From the NCBI GenBank assembly GCA_009602735.1, contig WELA01006130.1:405186-469185 (forward strand): a stretch of DNA of 64,000 nt, given 5' to 3'. Of this stretch, positions 1 through 12,262 are shown piece after piece (within the stretch, counting starts at the first letter, position 1; each line of letters opens with the position of its first letter). A program made the position numbers and the translations under genes. This stretch comes from Mesotaenium endlicherianum (Eukaryota; Streptophyta; Zygnematophyceae; Zygnematales; Mesotaeniaceae). A model generated the notes under the pieces. That model did not search any database. It was not told the DNA's origin and saw only the letters and a list, made by a program, of their open reading frames with translations.

Positions 1-88
1 GGTGGGGGTTTGGGGGGGGGGGCATGTGAGGCACTAGTGTGGGATTAAGCCCATTGTAAATATTACCCTCACATGAACAGCTACTCAC

Positions 89-791
89 GTGATCCGTTTG
101 CCCAGCCAGCACAAGCAGGCCTTTTCAAACACACTCTTGCAAAACCCCACCGCCGTTCTCTTCTCTGAGGCACGCTCACCATCCCCGGCTTTGAAGCACA
201 TGCTTAATCTGCGGCCATCCTGCACTCGACTACAATCACTTTTCAAGGAGAAGAAATAAAAATGTTCCCATAATGCTCTTCTTATTCTGAAAATCACAAT
301 CATCCATACTAACCTCAATACTCTTTGACAACCTCCACAAAACTGATACTTTATTGCACCAAATGGGCACAAACCCCTTCTCAAACACATCCTAGGCAGC
401 GACACGCCAGTCAGGCATTAATCAGATGACAAAAGAGCTCGACAATTGCAGAATCACCAAACCATCGCAATGTGCAACTGCTCCATCGTTGCAACCCTTC
501 CTTCCCAGAGCTCCCTCCTTCCCATTCCCACAAACACCCCACGTGCATGTGTCTGTGCACGCGCGTGACAGTATGGACAAAGCAGCCTAGACCGCTGCAT
601 TTTGTCTGCGTCACTGAGCAAGGGAGGTCCTATTACGACCCCCCACCTTTGGTCAGCAACTTGACATAATATGCAGCATCGTGGACTCCAGCAGGAGACT
701 GAAGGAACTTCTTGGCGATACACTTCAGCATATGAGGTAGTGCAGCCGCCCAGCCTAGCTGGCCTACGAGCAGGCGGAAATAGCAGGACAC
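89..791 (-). CDS. Unrecognised gene, two candidate internal exons
   Basis: Two stretches on the minus strand look like true exons. One runs 791 to 647 after an acceptor CCGCCAG and ends before GTGGGG; it encodes 48 residues beginning VSCYFRLLVGQLGWAAALPH and ending in KLLTK. The other runs 219 to 89, follows an acceptor GTGCAG, ends at a strong donor GTGAGT, and encodes 43 residues beginning DGRRLSMCFKAGDGE. The first ends in phase 1 and the second begins in phase 0, so at least one exon between them is missing. I recognise no family. The peptides are amphipathic and cysteine-containing, with no obvious membrane helix. The gene probably continues beyond the left edge. The splice calls are by eye and could be chance. 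Confidence 0.35.
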
Positions 792-2164
792 CTGGCGGAG
801 TAGGAGCAGCCACGCGCACAAAGTGCTGGCAGGCGTGAAGGCAAGGAGTGGGCATGGGAGAAAGTCAAAGCCAGACGGGGGATGGGATACTGGCCAGAAG
901 GCAACAGAGCACATACGACCAGAAGGCGGGCATGGTGATGTAGAGGGCGAAATAAGAGGGCGGCCCTTGGTCACTTGTAAGCGTGTATTAGTGAATGCGT
1001 GCCGTGAAGCAGGAAGAAATTATATCAGCTTAAAAGCATCCTAAGCCACCACACGAGTCTCACACCTTTAAGTGTGCCTCAGGTGGCCAGATTCAAAGCA
1101 TTATAGTATTTGCTTTGAGATCTTTCATAGGTATCACAAAAAAAAAGCACTGCCTTACAGCCCAAGAGCTAAACACGGCCATATATAAGCAAAAATTATT
1201 TTTCGTCGATAACATATTGAAGCGAGCAAAAGCCTAGTGGAGTAGTCACAATATTCTTTCCAAACTCGACAAGACTCAAATCTGTGTACTTTCCTAATCG
1301 CATTGAGACAAATTTGTCTGAGTGTGCAATCAAAGAGTAAGCGTGAAATGAAAACCCCTGAAATCCAGTGGATCACCATTCATGACGCAAACAGATCGCT
1401 TTTCTCACACAATACCCGTATTTTAGTATCCCCGACTGCACCACTAACCAAGGAGCAACCACACCCTAAGCTGTGACTATATTCATGGCTTTCTCGACTG
1501 CCGCTCCTTTTGTCTCTCTGTAGGCCCTCCAGGGTAATATCCAAGAAGGATATTAAGTAACCTTTTGGAATTGAGAGGATTCCTTAGAGCATAGTTGTGA
1601 AAGTCCTTACCAAGTGCATTTGCAGCAGATTGGAAAGATTTTCACCTCCCTCTATCAACAGCCAACCCTCCAGCACTGGCAGCACCCACAGCTGCTGTAC
1701 AACCAGCCACTTGCAACCAGACCTGTCATGCCCAACGCAACAGCTCCCTGTCTCCTAGCTGCACTTCCTTGCATACCTGTTGCAGCTGCCATGCCCGCCA
1801 TTGATAGTAGAATTCAGGTAGAAAAGTAACATACTGCAAATTATGGACCCCCTATACACAGTCGTCCTTCAATATCAAAGCCAAATATTTCCTTATATCA
1901 ACCATCATGTGGAGCTTAAGAGGGACAAAAGACATGCAGTACTTTATGACATGGACCTTCTCTGTCATTGCAAACATTATGTTATATACAGTTTAGATGA
2001 CATAAGCTTATACCAAAGGACACAGCTCTGTGGAGCATGACCAGCGTATCAACAAATCATCCACAAGCTACTACATATGAGAAGATATTTAGCACCTTCT
2101 GTCAATAAAAACCAGACTAGATACTTCGTGCATTACGCCCGACCAAATAAAGTGGTTGAACAGT
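792..2164. other. No supported gene; one weak exon candidate
   Basis: Nothing here is convincing. A minus-strand reading frame at about 1650-1810 starts MAGMAAAT and is followed by a GTATGC donor-like site. It could be a first exon of the leftward gene, but it is under 50 residues and unsupported. The rest is AT-rich with frequent stops in all frames. Confidence 0.4.
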
Positions 2165-2301
2165 TCAGAAATATGAAGCAGTCAAAAACTGCTGCCAGTG
2201 CAGCTGCAGCCAGCTCTGTCTGCTCCAACGATCATACACCATTCCCAAGTAACGCTCCGACCAAGTCTTCTCATCAGGCACCACGATGTTCCTCGCTGGA
2301 G
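2165..2301 (-). CDS. Candidate exon of an unrecognised leftward gene
   Basis: After an acceptor TTTTGTCAG, the minus strand reads 44 residues rich in tryptophan and aromatic residues, beginning PARNIVVPDEKTWSERYLGM, and ends at a TGA at 2165-2167. The composition (VVPDEKTWSERYLGMVYDRW, then WLQLHWQQF) looks like real protein rather than noise, but I recognise no domain. It may be a terminal exon of a short gene, or an internal exon whose donor I misjudge, belonging to the same leftward gene as the exons at 89-791. It lies about 600 bases from the divergently oriented RPN10 start. Confidence 0.35.
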
Positions 2302-2925
2302 CTGACAAAATGAGGAAGAAAGAAATTTTCCCTTGCACCCTACCTTTGCCAAGGTGAGGTAGAGGAAATTAAGTGCTGGAAATGCTTCAACGCATTAATG
2401 ATGGTCTATAGCGGCACGACCGCACTCCCATCACTCTATCACTCCAGAGATGTTGCATTTTACCCCAAGGGAGTTGTATTGGCTGCCGTGACCCCATCAT
2501 TGAACACTTTCAGCATTATGCACTTGTACGCTGACCTTTTTATGGTTAAAAATGAAACCATTAGCATTAGCCAAGGGTCACAAGCATCAGGGCTACAGTT
2601 TTATGTACTGCGCAAGCGCTGATATTCCCGGTTTCATCGAGACTCCCTGCTAGACTCATGCAGCTATAGACTGGTGCTATGTTCACAATGAATGTCCGTG
2701 TGTGGTCGCATGCGCGTCGCGGATGCAGCCCTATGACGGAACAGACGACGCTAAAACCCGTCGCACAGAGATATACTCACAGCCGAGGAGCGTCGCACCA
2801 TACATGGTTAGAACAGCAAAGAGAAAAGACGTTACAACTATAAGAACATCATAAGACTCCATCAAGGACAATCTGACTTCGTTCAGTCCAGTCCAATCTC
2901 TTGAAGGAGCATTCGGCTGGTCAAC
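2302..2925. other. Spacer upstream of RPN10
   Basis: This stretch lies between the leftward exon at 2165-2301 and the RPN10 start codon. I see no TATA box or other sharply defined motif. If the leftward exon is real, it is a bidirectional promoter candidate. A 74-residue plus-strand frame at 2398-2622 has no recognisable features. Confidence 0.35.
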
Positions 2926-5508
2926 ATGGTGTTGGAGGTATGCTTCTTGGCCTTGTGTCAGCATGTTGACAGTGAGAACTACTTTGCCGTTCTGTATGTC
3001 ACAGAGCAATATGGACTTGTTTGCGTCATGGCGATCATGGATACACCCTTGACACAGTTGTTTAATACATGACTCTGAAAATATTACTTCGTCATTCATC
3101 AGTTTGTCTCCTCCATCCTGGCCTTCTCTCACTTCTGTAGGTGATTGTGCTGGGATTGGCAGGCTACTGTCATATGTGTTGATAATTCCGAATGGATGCG
3201 TAATGGAGATTATCCTCCTTCGCGCTTTCAAGCCCAGTCTGATGCCGTCAACCTCATCTGTGGTGCGAAGACTCAGGTAGGGGGTCAGCTTGAATCTGGT
3301 GATGGTTTTCTTTCTCTGATATGGCATGCTCGCTGTCCAAAAATTAGTACACTTAATCAGAACGAAGGGCTTCGGGGAGAACTTGGATCAGGTTTCGCAT
3401 ATAATATTCACTCATCCTCTTGAGGGATGGTGTAACTGGAAAACCAATAGACTTCTTGTTTTTTGTTGCTAAACTTTGTTTCATGCACTAGGTTGAATCC
3501 AGTCAGGCAACTTTGTTGAAAGGGTGTGACTGTTAATCTACTAATTACAAGAGTGTCTGCTTAGACCAACTGTTTACAGTGTGCATACTTGCTACGCATG
3601 CTATCTCACACATCATTGTGCACCTTTCTGGTTACTTGCAAACATGCAATTTGGTGGGGGCTTAGCGTCTGAAAGTCGTCAGAGATGCATGCTCAGCATA
3701 AGGTGCTTGACACGCCTCACCAAGCCGTCGCCCTTCCAGTAGTGAGGCTGGACATCTTTTCTGAGCTTCTGTCCTTGTCTGTTGGGTATGGTGGAGTTGA
3801 CTTGCAGTCAAACCCAGAAAATACTGTGGGCGTGTTGACGATGGGTGGAAAGGGAGTTCGCGTGCTTGTCACCCCGACAGCTGATCTGGGGAAGATTTTG
3901 TCCTCGATGCATGGTGAGCAGCCATTTGCTGGTGTCTTTTTCTGCTCTTATTGATGCCAGGTCAGATGTTGGTCATCAATCGCCTTACCGGGGTCAACTT
4001 GCTACCCTTCATAGTGCACATATGCTTATGAGTCTCGCTGTATGGGGAAGGAGTTTTAGTGCACCTCGTGCCTGGCACTTCGGAATTGACCATCTATTAT
4101 AGAAGCGTGGCAAGAGCGTTTGTGTGTGAGCTGTCTCTGTGTTTTACAAAACTCACACGCTAATGCACCTGAATTGGAGACGTTGCAGGAGTGGAGGTGG
4201 AGGGGACGTCGGTGATAACCTCCGCGGTGCAGGTGGCCCAGCTGGCACTGAAGCACCGGCAGAACAAGAACCAGAGGCAGCGCATTGTGCTCTTTGCCGG
4301 CAGGTCCGCTTCATCTGCACCCTGCTGGCTCGTGCCTGGCCTGTTGCAGTCAATGCAGGCCGTTCTGCTGCCAGCATAGATGTTGTGGGGACCGCAAGGG
4401 CTAAAAGACGAAGACCTTAAGCCTGGCTCTCCTCTCTTTTATCATAATACACAATTTTTCCATGGCCTGTCAATCCCTTTGTAACCTGTGCATGCAACTA
4501 AAAAACTTCCTCGCAAAAGGGCATTTGCTGACTATTCTTAGATAAAGTTTGTACAATTTCTGTCTTTGACTCCGCAAGTAGAGCATGGTGTCGCGTAGGT
4601 AGGCCATGCTCTGAGCCAGAGCTTGAGTCGTTCTGAAGAACGGCAGGAGGGGGAGGGGATGTGTGCCCGTGTGCAGTCCAGTGAGTGCGGACGCGGACAC
4701 GCTGGTGCGCATTGGGAAGAAGCTGAAGAAGAACAACGTGGCGCTCGACATTGTCAGCTTCGGCGACGAGGACGACAGCAAGTCCTCCAAGCTGGCTGCT
4801 CTCCTGGAAGCTGTCAACTCCAACGACAACTCCCACCTTGTGCACGTGCCGCCTGGACCCGCCGTCCTCTCTGACGTCATCATCAGGTGAGGTGGCACGT
4901 GACTGACTGCGTCTCCCCCTCTGGGTCCCCTCCCTGTTGCATCAAACCTCAATGCTCCCCATGAGCTTAACGCTCAAGCCAGTCAAACCCAGCCCACCCC
5001 AGTCTTGTAGCCCAGCAGGGCTCCCAGCGTGCAGCAGAGCAAGCGGCCTCATTCGTCTGGCTGTTTGTGGGTGTGCACACGTACATATGCAGCTCTCCCA
5101 TATTCACCGGCGATGGAGAGGGAGGCAGTGGGTTTGCGGCTGCGGCGGCTGCGGGGGCGGCAGCTGCAGCCACAGCTGCGGGAGGAGCTCCCGACGGCTA
5201 TGACTTTGGCGTGGACCCCAACCTGGACCCCGAGCTGGCGCTGGCACTGCGCGTGTCCATGGAGGAGGAGCGGGCACGCCAGGAGGCTGCCGCCCGAAGA
5301 GCCGCCGAGGAGTCCACTGGCAAGGCTCCTCAGGAGGGACAGGTGTCAGGCACCGGGGATCTCGAGGGAGAGGCACGGGCGTTTGCAGAGGCAGCCATGT
5401 TTGAGTCTACGGAGGACATGGGAGAAGGAGCTGCAGCATCTGACGGTGCTGCTGCAGCTGCGGTTGCAGACAAGGGACCCGTGCCCATGGTGAGAATGCT
5501 CTCGTATG

Positions 5509-5564
<56 letters not shown>

Positions 5565-6861
5565 CTTGGTGTGTCTATAGGACTAGAGGGAAAGGGATGT
5601 TTGGAGTGCTGAGGTGGGGGGGTTCTGGTGGGCTGCAGGACGACGAATCGATGCTGCTGCAGCAGGCGCTGGCCATGTCCATGTCGGAAGCGCAGCAGGC
5701 CGGCACTTCCGGCGGCGCCACCAGCGCTATGGCTGACAGTGCCATGGCAGACGCAGGCGGCCAGGACGACGAGCTTGCGCTAGGTCTGCCCTGCTGCTCC
5801 TCTCAAGTCTTTCTGCCGTGCATCCTCTCTGCTGATGCGCACCCAGCGTGCTGCCTATTGGACCGTGCTGTCCGTCTGTTCTTTTCTGTCGGACGCATTT
5901 TGCTGTGAACCTCAATTTTCTGCCCCCCACGGCATCCTATCAACATCCTGAGGCACTCAAGACGTCGAAAAGTGTGTGTGTGTGTCTCTGTCTGTGTGTG
6001 TCTGTGTTTGTGTGTAATTGCGACTATGCCAAGCAGCATTGCAGATGTCGATGCAAGAGGCTGCAGCAGCAGGCAACGGGGCTCCTGTCAACTTGCAAGC
6101 GGACGCCAGCATGAGTGACGTGCTCACGGATTCTTCTTTCATGAACTCCGTGCTGGCCTCTGTACGTGCCCTTGCACCTCCCTGTTGCCCGCCCACCCAC
6201 TCTCCCCTCGCTCACATCTGCATGAGGTTCCCTTGGGCTGCTCTTTTGGCTCTGCGCAATAACTGCTCTTGTTTTTCCCCTCGCTGCACGCCGCTTCATT
6301 GACTGGATAGGGTAAGCTGCAATTTTTCTGTTTGTATCTTTTTGGCACTGTGAGCTTTGGTTGACTTGTGTCTGAGAGCCCTGTATGGCTGGCAGCTGCC
6401 AGGAGTGGACCCCAATGACCCCACGGTGCGTGAGATGCTTGCATCTCTCCAACCAACGCAATCGAAGGTACTTACTTTTCACTTCTCCGTGAGTTCTTTC
6501 CTGCAGGAAGCCGGTCGTATGTTGTTGAACGCCTGCATTGTGCTTTTGTTACGTGCTTGACTGAGAGCTTGCTTGTACACTACCTAGCCACATAAGGTCC
6601 ACAAATAGCATCAGCTGCTGCCAGATAAAACAAGGTGGTAATTTTGCAGGCTTTCTTGCACATTATGGTTGGATGAGGCTGTTTTCTTCGGCTCGGTCAT
6701 GTTGAGGTGGATATTGCACTTTAGCGGGCTTAAGTGTAAGTTGGCATGCGGTTAAGTTGTGTTGAAGGTAGAATGTACTTGTATAATTTAAAAAACGTCG
6801 TTGCTACCCCTTGCAGGAAACTGAAGAAGATGCCGAGAAAAAGGACACTGATAGGCAATAG
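2926..6861 (+). CDS. RPN10: 26S proteasome regulatory subunit RPN10 (PSMD4), ubiquitin receptor
   Basis: RPN10 sits in the 19S regulatory particle and binds polyubiquitin on substrates. Ten exons join in frame: 2926-2937 (MVLE), 3163-3276, 3808-3913, 4189-4303, 4677-4886, 5093-5489, 5639-5783, 6034-6161, 6396-6467 and 6817-6861, giving about 447 residues. This is slightly longer than the roughly 380-400 residues usual in plants. Residues 1-190 are the von Willebrand A domain, with the hallmark [20 protein letters not shown] and the [14 protein letters not shown] segment. Three ubiquitin-interacting motifs follow, at about 231-247 ([12 protein letters not shown]), 319-336 and 363-380, after an alanine-rich linker. 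The start is fixed by the conserved MVLE encoded by a 12-base first coding exon. The exon 8 acceptor is a tandem NAGNAG (AAGCAG), so one alanine may be optional. Identity is very secure; the small exon edges are by eye. Confidence 0.95.
5507..5565. repeat. (TGCC)n microsatellite in RPN10 intron 6
   Basis: About 14 near-perfect copies of the tetramer TGCC lie just after the donor of RPN10 exon 6. Within the exon-6 frame it would read as repeated CLPA, which is an artefact of the intron. Confidence 0.9.
5972..6015. repeat. GT-rich microsatellite in RPN10 intron 7
   Basis: This is an imperfect run of GT and CT dinucleotides ending about 20 bases before the exon 8 acceptor. It takes the place of a normal polypyrimidine tract. 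Confidence 0.8.
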
Positions 6862-6892
6862 CCGTGAAGATGTGACTGTACAACCTTCGTAA

Positions 6893-6898
6893 AATAAA
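6893..6898 (+). terminator. Possible polyadenylation signal of RPN10
   Basis: An AATAAA hexamer lies 32 bases after the RPN10 stop codon, in the 268-base gap between the convergent RPN10 and AUG2 genes. The position fits, but the motif is short and the region is AT-rich. Confidence 0.4.
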
Positions 6899-7129
6899 TG
6901 GCAGAAATATAGCAAATTTTTGAGCATTTTAAATTCATGTTCTTAAAAAAAAATGTGTCGTGGAGTAACCGGCGCATGATTTGTGGCCTTTGGGAAACAG
7001 CTTGACGTGCAGAAGGAAGTCCTAGGTGCTTGTAGTCAAACATCAGTCGATCAGCCAAATATTTTATGTTATTACATTGCACAATGTTAAATACGAAAGA
7101 TGTTTCCTCCAGATTTGGGAAAGATAGCA

Positions 7130-9225
7130 TCACCTCCAGCTATTAGCGTCTTGGATGCTTAGGCCAGCTGGGGTTTGAAAAAGTAGAGCATCTGGGTCAT
7201 GGATACTTGCATTTTCTTTGCTGTTGCTGATAGCTCTGTGACTTGTCAAATTAACTTGTCCAGCTTCAGATTCAAAGGACAACTGGAGCTCGGCCATTGT
7301 GTCACTCAACCCAGCAAGCGATACATGGTAGAGAGCACTGGCAGCCTCTGCTGCCGTCAAAGCTCTCGTCACCTCCTGCACCCTCACAATGAAGCAGTGC
7401 TCCCTCTAATGTCAGCTCAGGCGATAATTGTGCCTGAAGAAGACTGATGTTGTGCGGGTACTAGTGAGAAAAGCTGCACACTGGTCCAAATTAAAAATAT
7501 GTTGCCCGCTATGACATCACGGAAATGACGCATGTCTATTATCTTAGACAGAAGAAGTCAATCACCCACGCTTACCAGGCACAATGACGAGCTCTTGTCC
7601 AGCTGCTGATCGACCCACTGCACATCCTCTCTTGCTTTCGTTACACTGCAACTGTCTCGAGCAGCAGCCATGACAAGCTCCGAGAAGACTTTCTGAAGGA
7701 TGAAAGACCAGACAATAGAAACAGAAAACATGTTATAATTTTCCGGTCTGGATGCCATGTCGTGCACCAGAGGTAGTACAGACGTACTAGAACCACAACT
7801 TCTCCCGCCCTGCTTAGCCTTACTGGCTGACGCACTTGTAGACAGCAACAAAATGTGTCAAATTCTACAACATCCACTTCCAAGCACTATTGTCTGGCAG
7901 TAGATATGCTCACTAGCAGGCGTGCCTATATTAAAGCTGAGCAGGCAAGAGCATAAAAAGATGAAAGAACAACGCGGCTTGAATGGTGGAGCACAGGAGC
8001 ACCTGGTGCTGGAGCTCAACCGCCATGTAGCTGCCACTCTGAGGCATTTGCAGCCTTGCCACCAAACGGTCCTGTAGGTGCACACTTGTCAATTTTTAAT
8101 GAGCCCACATGAAAAGTACCCACATTTCGGTGCTCCACGAGAGGGTGGGTCACTCACATGTGCCACAAGTACAACATGCAAAAAAACTGGAGGCAGAAGC
8201 TTTTGTACGACATGACGGTACCTTATTGAGCAGTACTGCACTGAGAGTAGTGATGCTCCCCTCCAGTGCTTTCGCCTTGTGCTCCAGCTCATCAGCATGG
8301 AGAAAATGGGCAACCTTGGCATTTTCCTGCTTCAATTCCTCGAGACCTACGATTGTTAAGACTTTCTGCCTTGACTTACAACTTACAATCTTTGCTAACA
8401 GAGAAGATCATCCTTTAATTGGAGATCAAAGAAAGAGCACCAAGAAGACGGTTGTCGAAGTAGAAGTCATAACGTGACCCACCTCACGTTCATGGAGCTC
8501 AACTCTCAAGTTTGCATTCACCCGTTGGGCTTCCACTCCTTGTTGAAGTGTATTAACCAGACTCTTCTCTGCCACCTCAGGGCTATTCCTGGCTGTGTCA
8601 CTCTCCACATTCTTCCAAGGAAGCGCGAACATATAAATAAATTTAAGTATATTTTTAAGCATTAACACCGCAGTAAACTGCAGGCAGCAGATTCCAGTGG
8701 TCTGTCCATGTAAGAGGTGCTCCCTGCTTTTTTTGACTATAAGAAAGGGGCCTATCTGAAAAAAAGGGAGTAGTGTGCACGTTCCAGGTTGTAGTGCAGA
8801 CAGGTCACTACCTTACATTGCTCCCTACACACACTTATATCTTCCGTTATGACGTCTACCATCAAATACGCTAGCATTCTCTGCACCCACTACGCTCTCC
8901 GTCAATGCTAAACTCATTGATGGACTATATACCAATGACACAAGTTCATAATACTGAAGTCGTTACATACATTCTTACATACATTCTGGAGACTGTAACT
9001 TTATTTAGTCGTCGTCGTCAAGACGCTAGTACCATGTATGAATAGTTCACAGCACAATAAATAGATACCTTCATATATTTGCTCTATGTTACGGAAAGGA
9101 CTCACCACAGAGAAGCCGAACTGTGCCACAATGCAGAGGGCATCAGCTATGCCCGACGAGTGACCCGCAACCTTTCCAGGTGCATGAGCAATACTGGAAT
9201 ACTCATAAGCTTGTTTAATAGGCAT
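7130..9225 (-). CDS. AUG2: Augmin complex subunit 2 (AUG2/HAUS2-like)
   Basis: Augmin recruits gamma-tubulin to existing microtubules and builds spindle and cortical arrays. Six minus-strand exons, all phase 0, join cleanly: 9225-9106, 8611-8483, 8338-8222, 8071-8003, 7692-7576 and 7375-7130, giving about 265 residues. The order of conserved blocks matches plant AUG2 from memory: an N-terminal GHSSGIADALCIVAQFGFSV (plant GLSDALGIAADLGFSV), then VAHFLHADELEHKAKALEG, NKDRLVARLQMPQ, VELQHQKVFSELVMAAARD, and a C-terminal ASALYHVSLAGLSDTMAELQ. Central residues 80-140 have the heptad pattern of a coiled coil. The start is the ATG at 9225-9223, preceding IKQAYEYSS; an upstream in-frame ATG also exists. 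The stop codon faces the RPN10 end tail-to-tail. A missed exon between 9106 and 8611 cannot be excluded, but is not needed for the frame. Confidence 0.8.
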
Positions 9226-9821
9226 GTTACAGGGATGGCCGAGGATCAAGACCTTAATATAGCGCTAAGAGTACTATACTTTCTCACATGTCTACTAATG
9301 TATGGAAAAGGCTAGGGAGCTTCCTGTCGCCATATGCATGAGGAGAGTGAGATACAGCATATGTTGGCTTTAATCATGGCGAGCGCAACTAGGCAAGCAG
9401 AATAAACTATAGCGCATAGCGGGGCGGAATACAAACGGTATTTAATACATTCGTCGCTTGCGTTTCGACTTTTCACATTCTCGGCTTCAAGAAGACTTCA
9501 AGAAGACTAGCTGATGTTGCATTAATGAACCTGCCCCTACTGATTTCGACAGGGCCCGCATAAACAAACTGGTTTCATTGAAGCAGCTTCTTGAATGGTG
9601 AGACTATAGCGGTGGCGTGTATGAAGTCAGTGTGGGTTAGAAGGATCAAGTAAGAACAGACTGAGCCAAGAGCCTACGATGGACAGGGTCCTGTTACTTC
9701 TCAAGAGTTCGACTTGAGCGATCAGGATTAGTACACTATGACACCGGGATGATATAGCGCAATAAATCACTAGCAAATATCATGAACTGGCAATAGTTAT
9801 CCCTCTGTTCCAAAAAAATAC
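9226..9821. other. Spacer between divergent genes
   Basis: This stretch separates the AUG2 start (leftward) from the first open frame of the rightward unrecognised gene. It is AT-rich, and I see no repeat, RNA gene or conserved motif in it. Confidence 0.4.
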
Positions 9822-12262
9822 GTGAAGCTTATCTGCATGGCGCTAGAAGTACTACCTGGCACATTTATCCTTAATGGCCTTACTTGTGTTTCCGAGTGGC
9901 CACATGCAAATAGGAAGCACTGTGGGAGGTTGGGGAAAGTGACATTAGGATTTAGAAAGATATGGAAACTCGAAGACGATCCTTTCAGCCACAGGAATCA
10001 TCACTACCTGCATCTATCTATTAATGAATTGAAGAAGGCAGGTCATGCCTATCCAGATATGTATTATTATGAACATTGTGTGAAGACAAAGGCAGTATAC
10101 AGAATAAGCCAGATGGGCATCGTGGAAGACCTTTGGCAAGAAGAGCAACAATCACTTGACGGTAGTGCAGTTGCTGAGAACAAAGTGAGAAAAGATGACA
10201 GCTCAGATATCTTCAACAGAGAAGCCTGGCAGAGCTCGGAAGATTCAGGAATTTGGTCAGAAAAAGGGAGTGCAAATTCTGGAGAAGAGCGACAAGAGGA
10301 CGAGCATGAGTGGATACCATCATTTTTTGGGGAAGTTCAGTCAGATGATCAAGAAGATGATACAGGCAACTCTCGGTTCCAATGGCGATGGCCATTTCCT
10401 AAGAGAGAAGCCGCAAGTGCTGGCAAGGTGAGGGCTCACGTACTTCATGGCCTCTTATCTGAGGAGGTATTGCTGTATTTCTTAAAGCTTGACCTTGCTT
10501 CTTGACCCGCTGCACATCTTACGGCAGCAGTAGGAACAACTATACGCATGATACGCGAAAAGAACCTTGTTATGTTCTTTTGGCTAGCTCAGATTGCTGT
10601 CCATGAAGGTTATACTTATTAGTCGTCTGCAATTGCTGTTGGCTCTACATGAAACCCTTGATAGAGCCTCATAGTATGAACTATATCGAGGATGCTGCCA
10701 CGAACATTAATGGCTACCTTAATATCAGAAAATCGTCTGTTATGAGGGCATGAAGTTGCTTCCTTAATTCTGAGACATAAGGTAGTACTTGCGTGGCTCG
10801 GGGGAAGTTCTTCTTTGACCCTTCACAAAAACTGGACCTCTTTGCTGAAGTCAAACATTTTTGTCTGCCTACCTGCAGAAGTGGTTATTGCCTCGCCAAA
10901 ATATTTGTATGGCAGAATTGTACACTGCGTCATCGCTTGTCTAACACCGAAGGTCGCTATTTTTTTTTTTCCCAGGAAGGCTTCTGGGAAATTTGGGGCG
11001 AGAAAAGGACGTATGTCCTGCTAAAAGCATGTCTTGCTGTCTTGCGGAGTGCCTCAAGAGAAGCCAAGGATGCTGCCATCGCAATTCTACCTCCATCCAT
11101 ACCTTCTGATTTGGTTGGTCATTTTACGCCCCATCTTGTTTACTGGAGACCCCTGAAGTGGCCATTATGAAAAATGTCAATACTTTCTGATAGGTCTGAT
11201 TAATTGCATGGCCAGGCAACGTGCTGGTTGCTATGTGGGAGGCATTGAGCACCCTGATATGGAAGACGACAGATAGGCAGACTGTTGAGTCTTCCACTTT
11301 TGGTGGTCGTAACTGCTACGCACGAGTAAAAATGCTTCTGATAGGCATTTTGAAGTAGGCATAAGAAGCCATTTCGGAAAGGCACGACTGAAGGGCTGTC
11401 TCATTTATCAAATTCGAAGCTAAAAGTATGAGTCTGCCACCCTCTTGTTATGAATGCAGATCAGTGGTGTAGTGAATGGAACATTCATCCTCATCATTCT
11501 TTGGCTTGTCAAGTGCCTGGTCCAGGTGAATAATTACCAACTTTGTTCTTATTTGGCCATTTCTCAGAGTTTATCGCCGTTTACGTCTGTTTCAGTCTGT
11601 ATACGTCTCTACTTCAGGCGTATTATTGCACTAAACAGAGCTGTTCCCTGAGACCAGTTCGCATGAGTGAGAATGACAGGCGGAGCAAGGGTATACATTT
11701 GCTGTCATGGTGGTATTATTTTGTGGTGTTCCACTAGCACATGAGGCCTGCTCAGGTTTCTCATGCACTTGTTTGGCTAAGTTGACTTTCTTTTACTTCC
11801 CCGTCAACCCCCTTGATTAGAGCTTCTTGCATCAGCCAGTGTCGCAAGCAGCTGAAGCTGTATGTTGGACCTGTTGCATTGCAGGTGGCGCATACCTTTG
11901 GCTTGATTGCCCTTGTCACATTTCTTGTCGTACGAGGTACATGGGCTGTTCGCTCAGTCATGGCCAACAGGGCTAGCAGCTGGTCTGTAATGGGTGGTGG
12001 CCCTAATCATGAAGATGACCAACCTAGGGAATATGGGCCCTCCCCTTTGAGGCAGAAGCGGAGCGCCAGCCAGCGATATAGTGAGAGGAACGAGCAAGAA
12101 AGAGGAGCTAGCCAAGATGACTCATCTTGGCTTTCGGCGTCCCAGCCACGAACAGCCTCTATTAGGCCAAACTCAGGACCCATCCGGCCGAGAAGAAAAG
12201 ATGTGGAACCAGAGGACTGCTACTCCAGTGCGACCCTCTGGGGGTGGCCAACACCTACATGA
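9822..12262 (+). CDS. Unrecognised gene, probable multi-pass membrane protein
   Basis: A large first open block, 9822-10427, encodes about 200 residues and ends at donor GTGAGG. It begins around MKLICMALEVLPGTF and becomes acidic and serine-rich (EERQEDEHEWIPSFFGEVQ). Further plus-strand exon candidates follow. One at about 10880-10960 reads VVIASPKYLYGRIVHCVIAC. One from about 10977 begins EGFWEIWGEKRTYVLLKACL. One at 11460-11525 reads ISGVVNGTFILIILWLVKCL and ends at GTGAAT. The last runs from about 11884 to the stop at 12262 and starts VAHTFGLIALVTFLVVRGTW. At least three of these are membrane-helix-like. The C-terminal tail is polar, with RS and QD clusters. Splice phases between the first and second blocks do not match directly, so at least one exon is missing. 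I recognise no family. The start codon is uncertain. Confidence 0.4.

Noticed and set aside
2731-3327. 198-residue minus-strand open frame with a membrane-like C-terminus
   Set aside because: It lies opposite RPN10 exons 1-2, whose identity is certain, and its N-terminal half is the exact antisense of the conserved [10 protein letters not shown] region.
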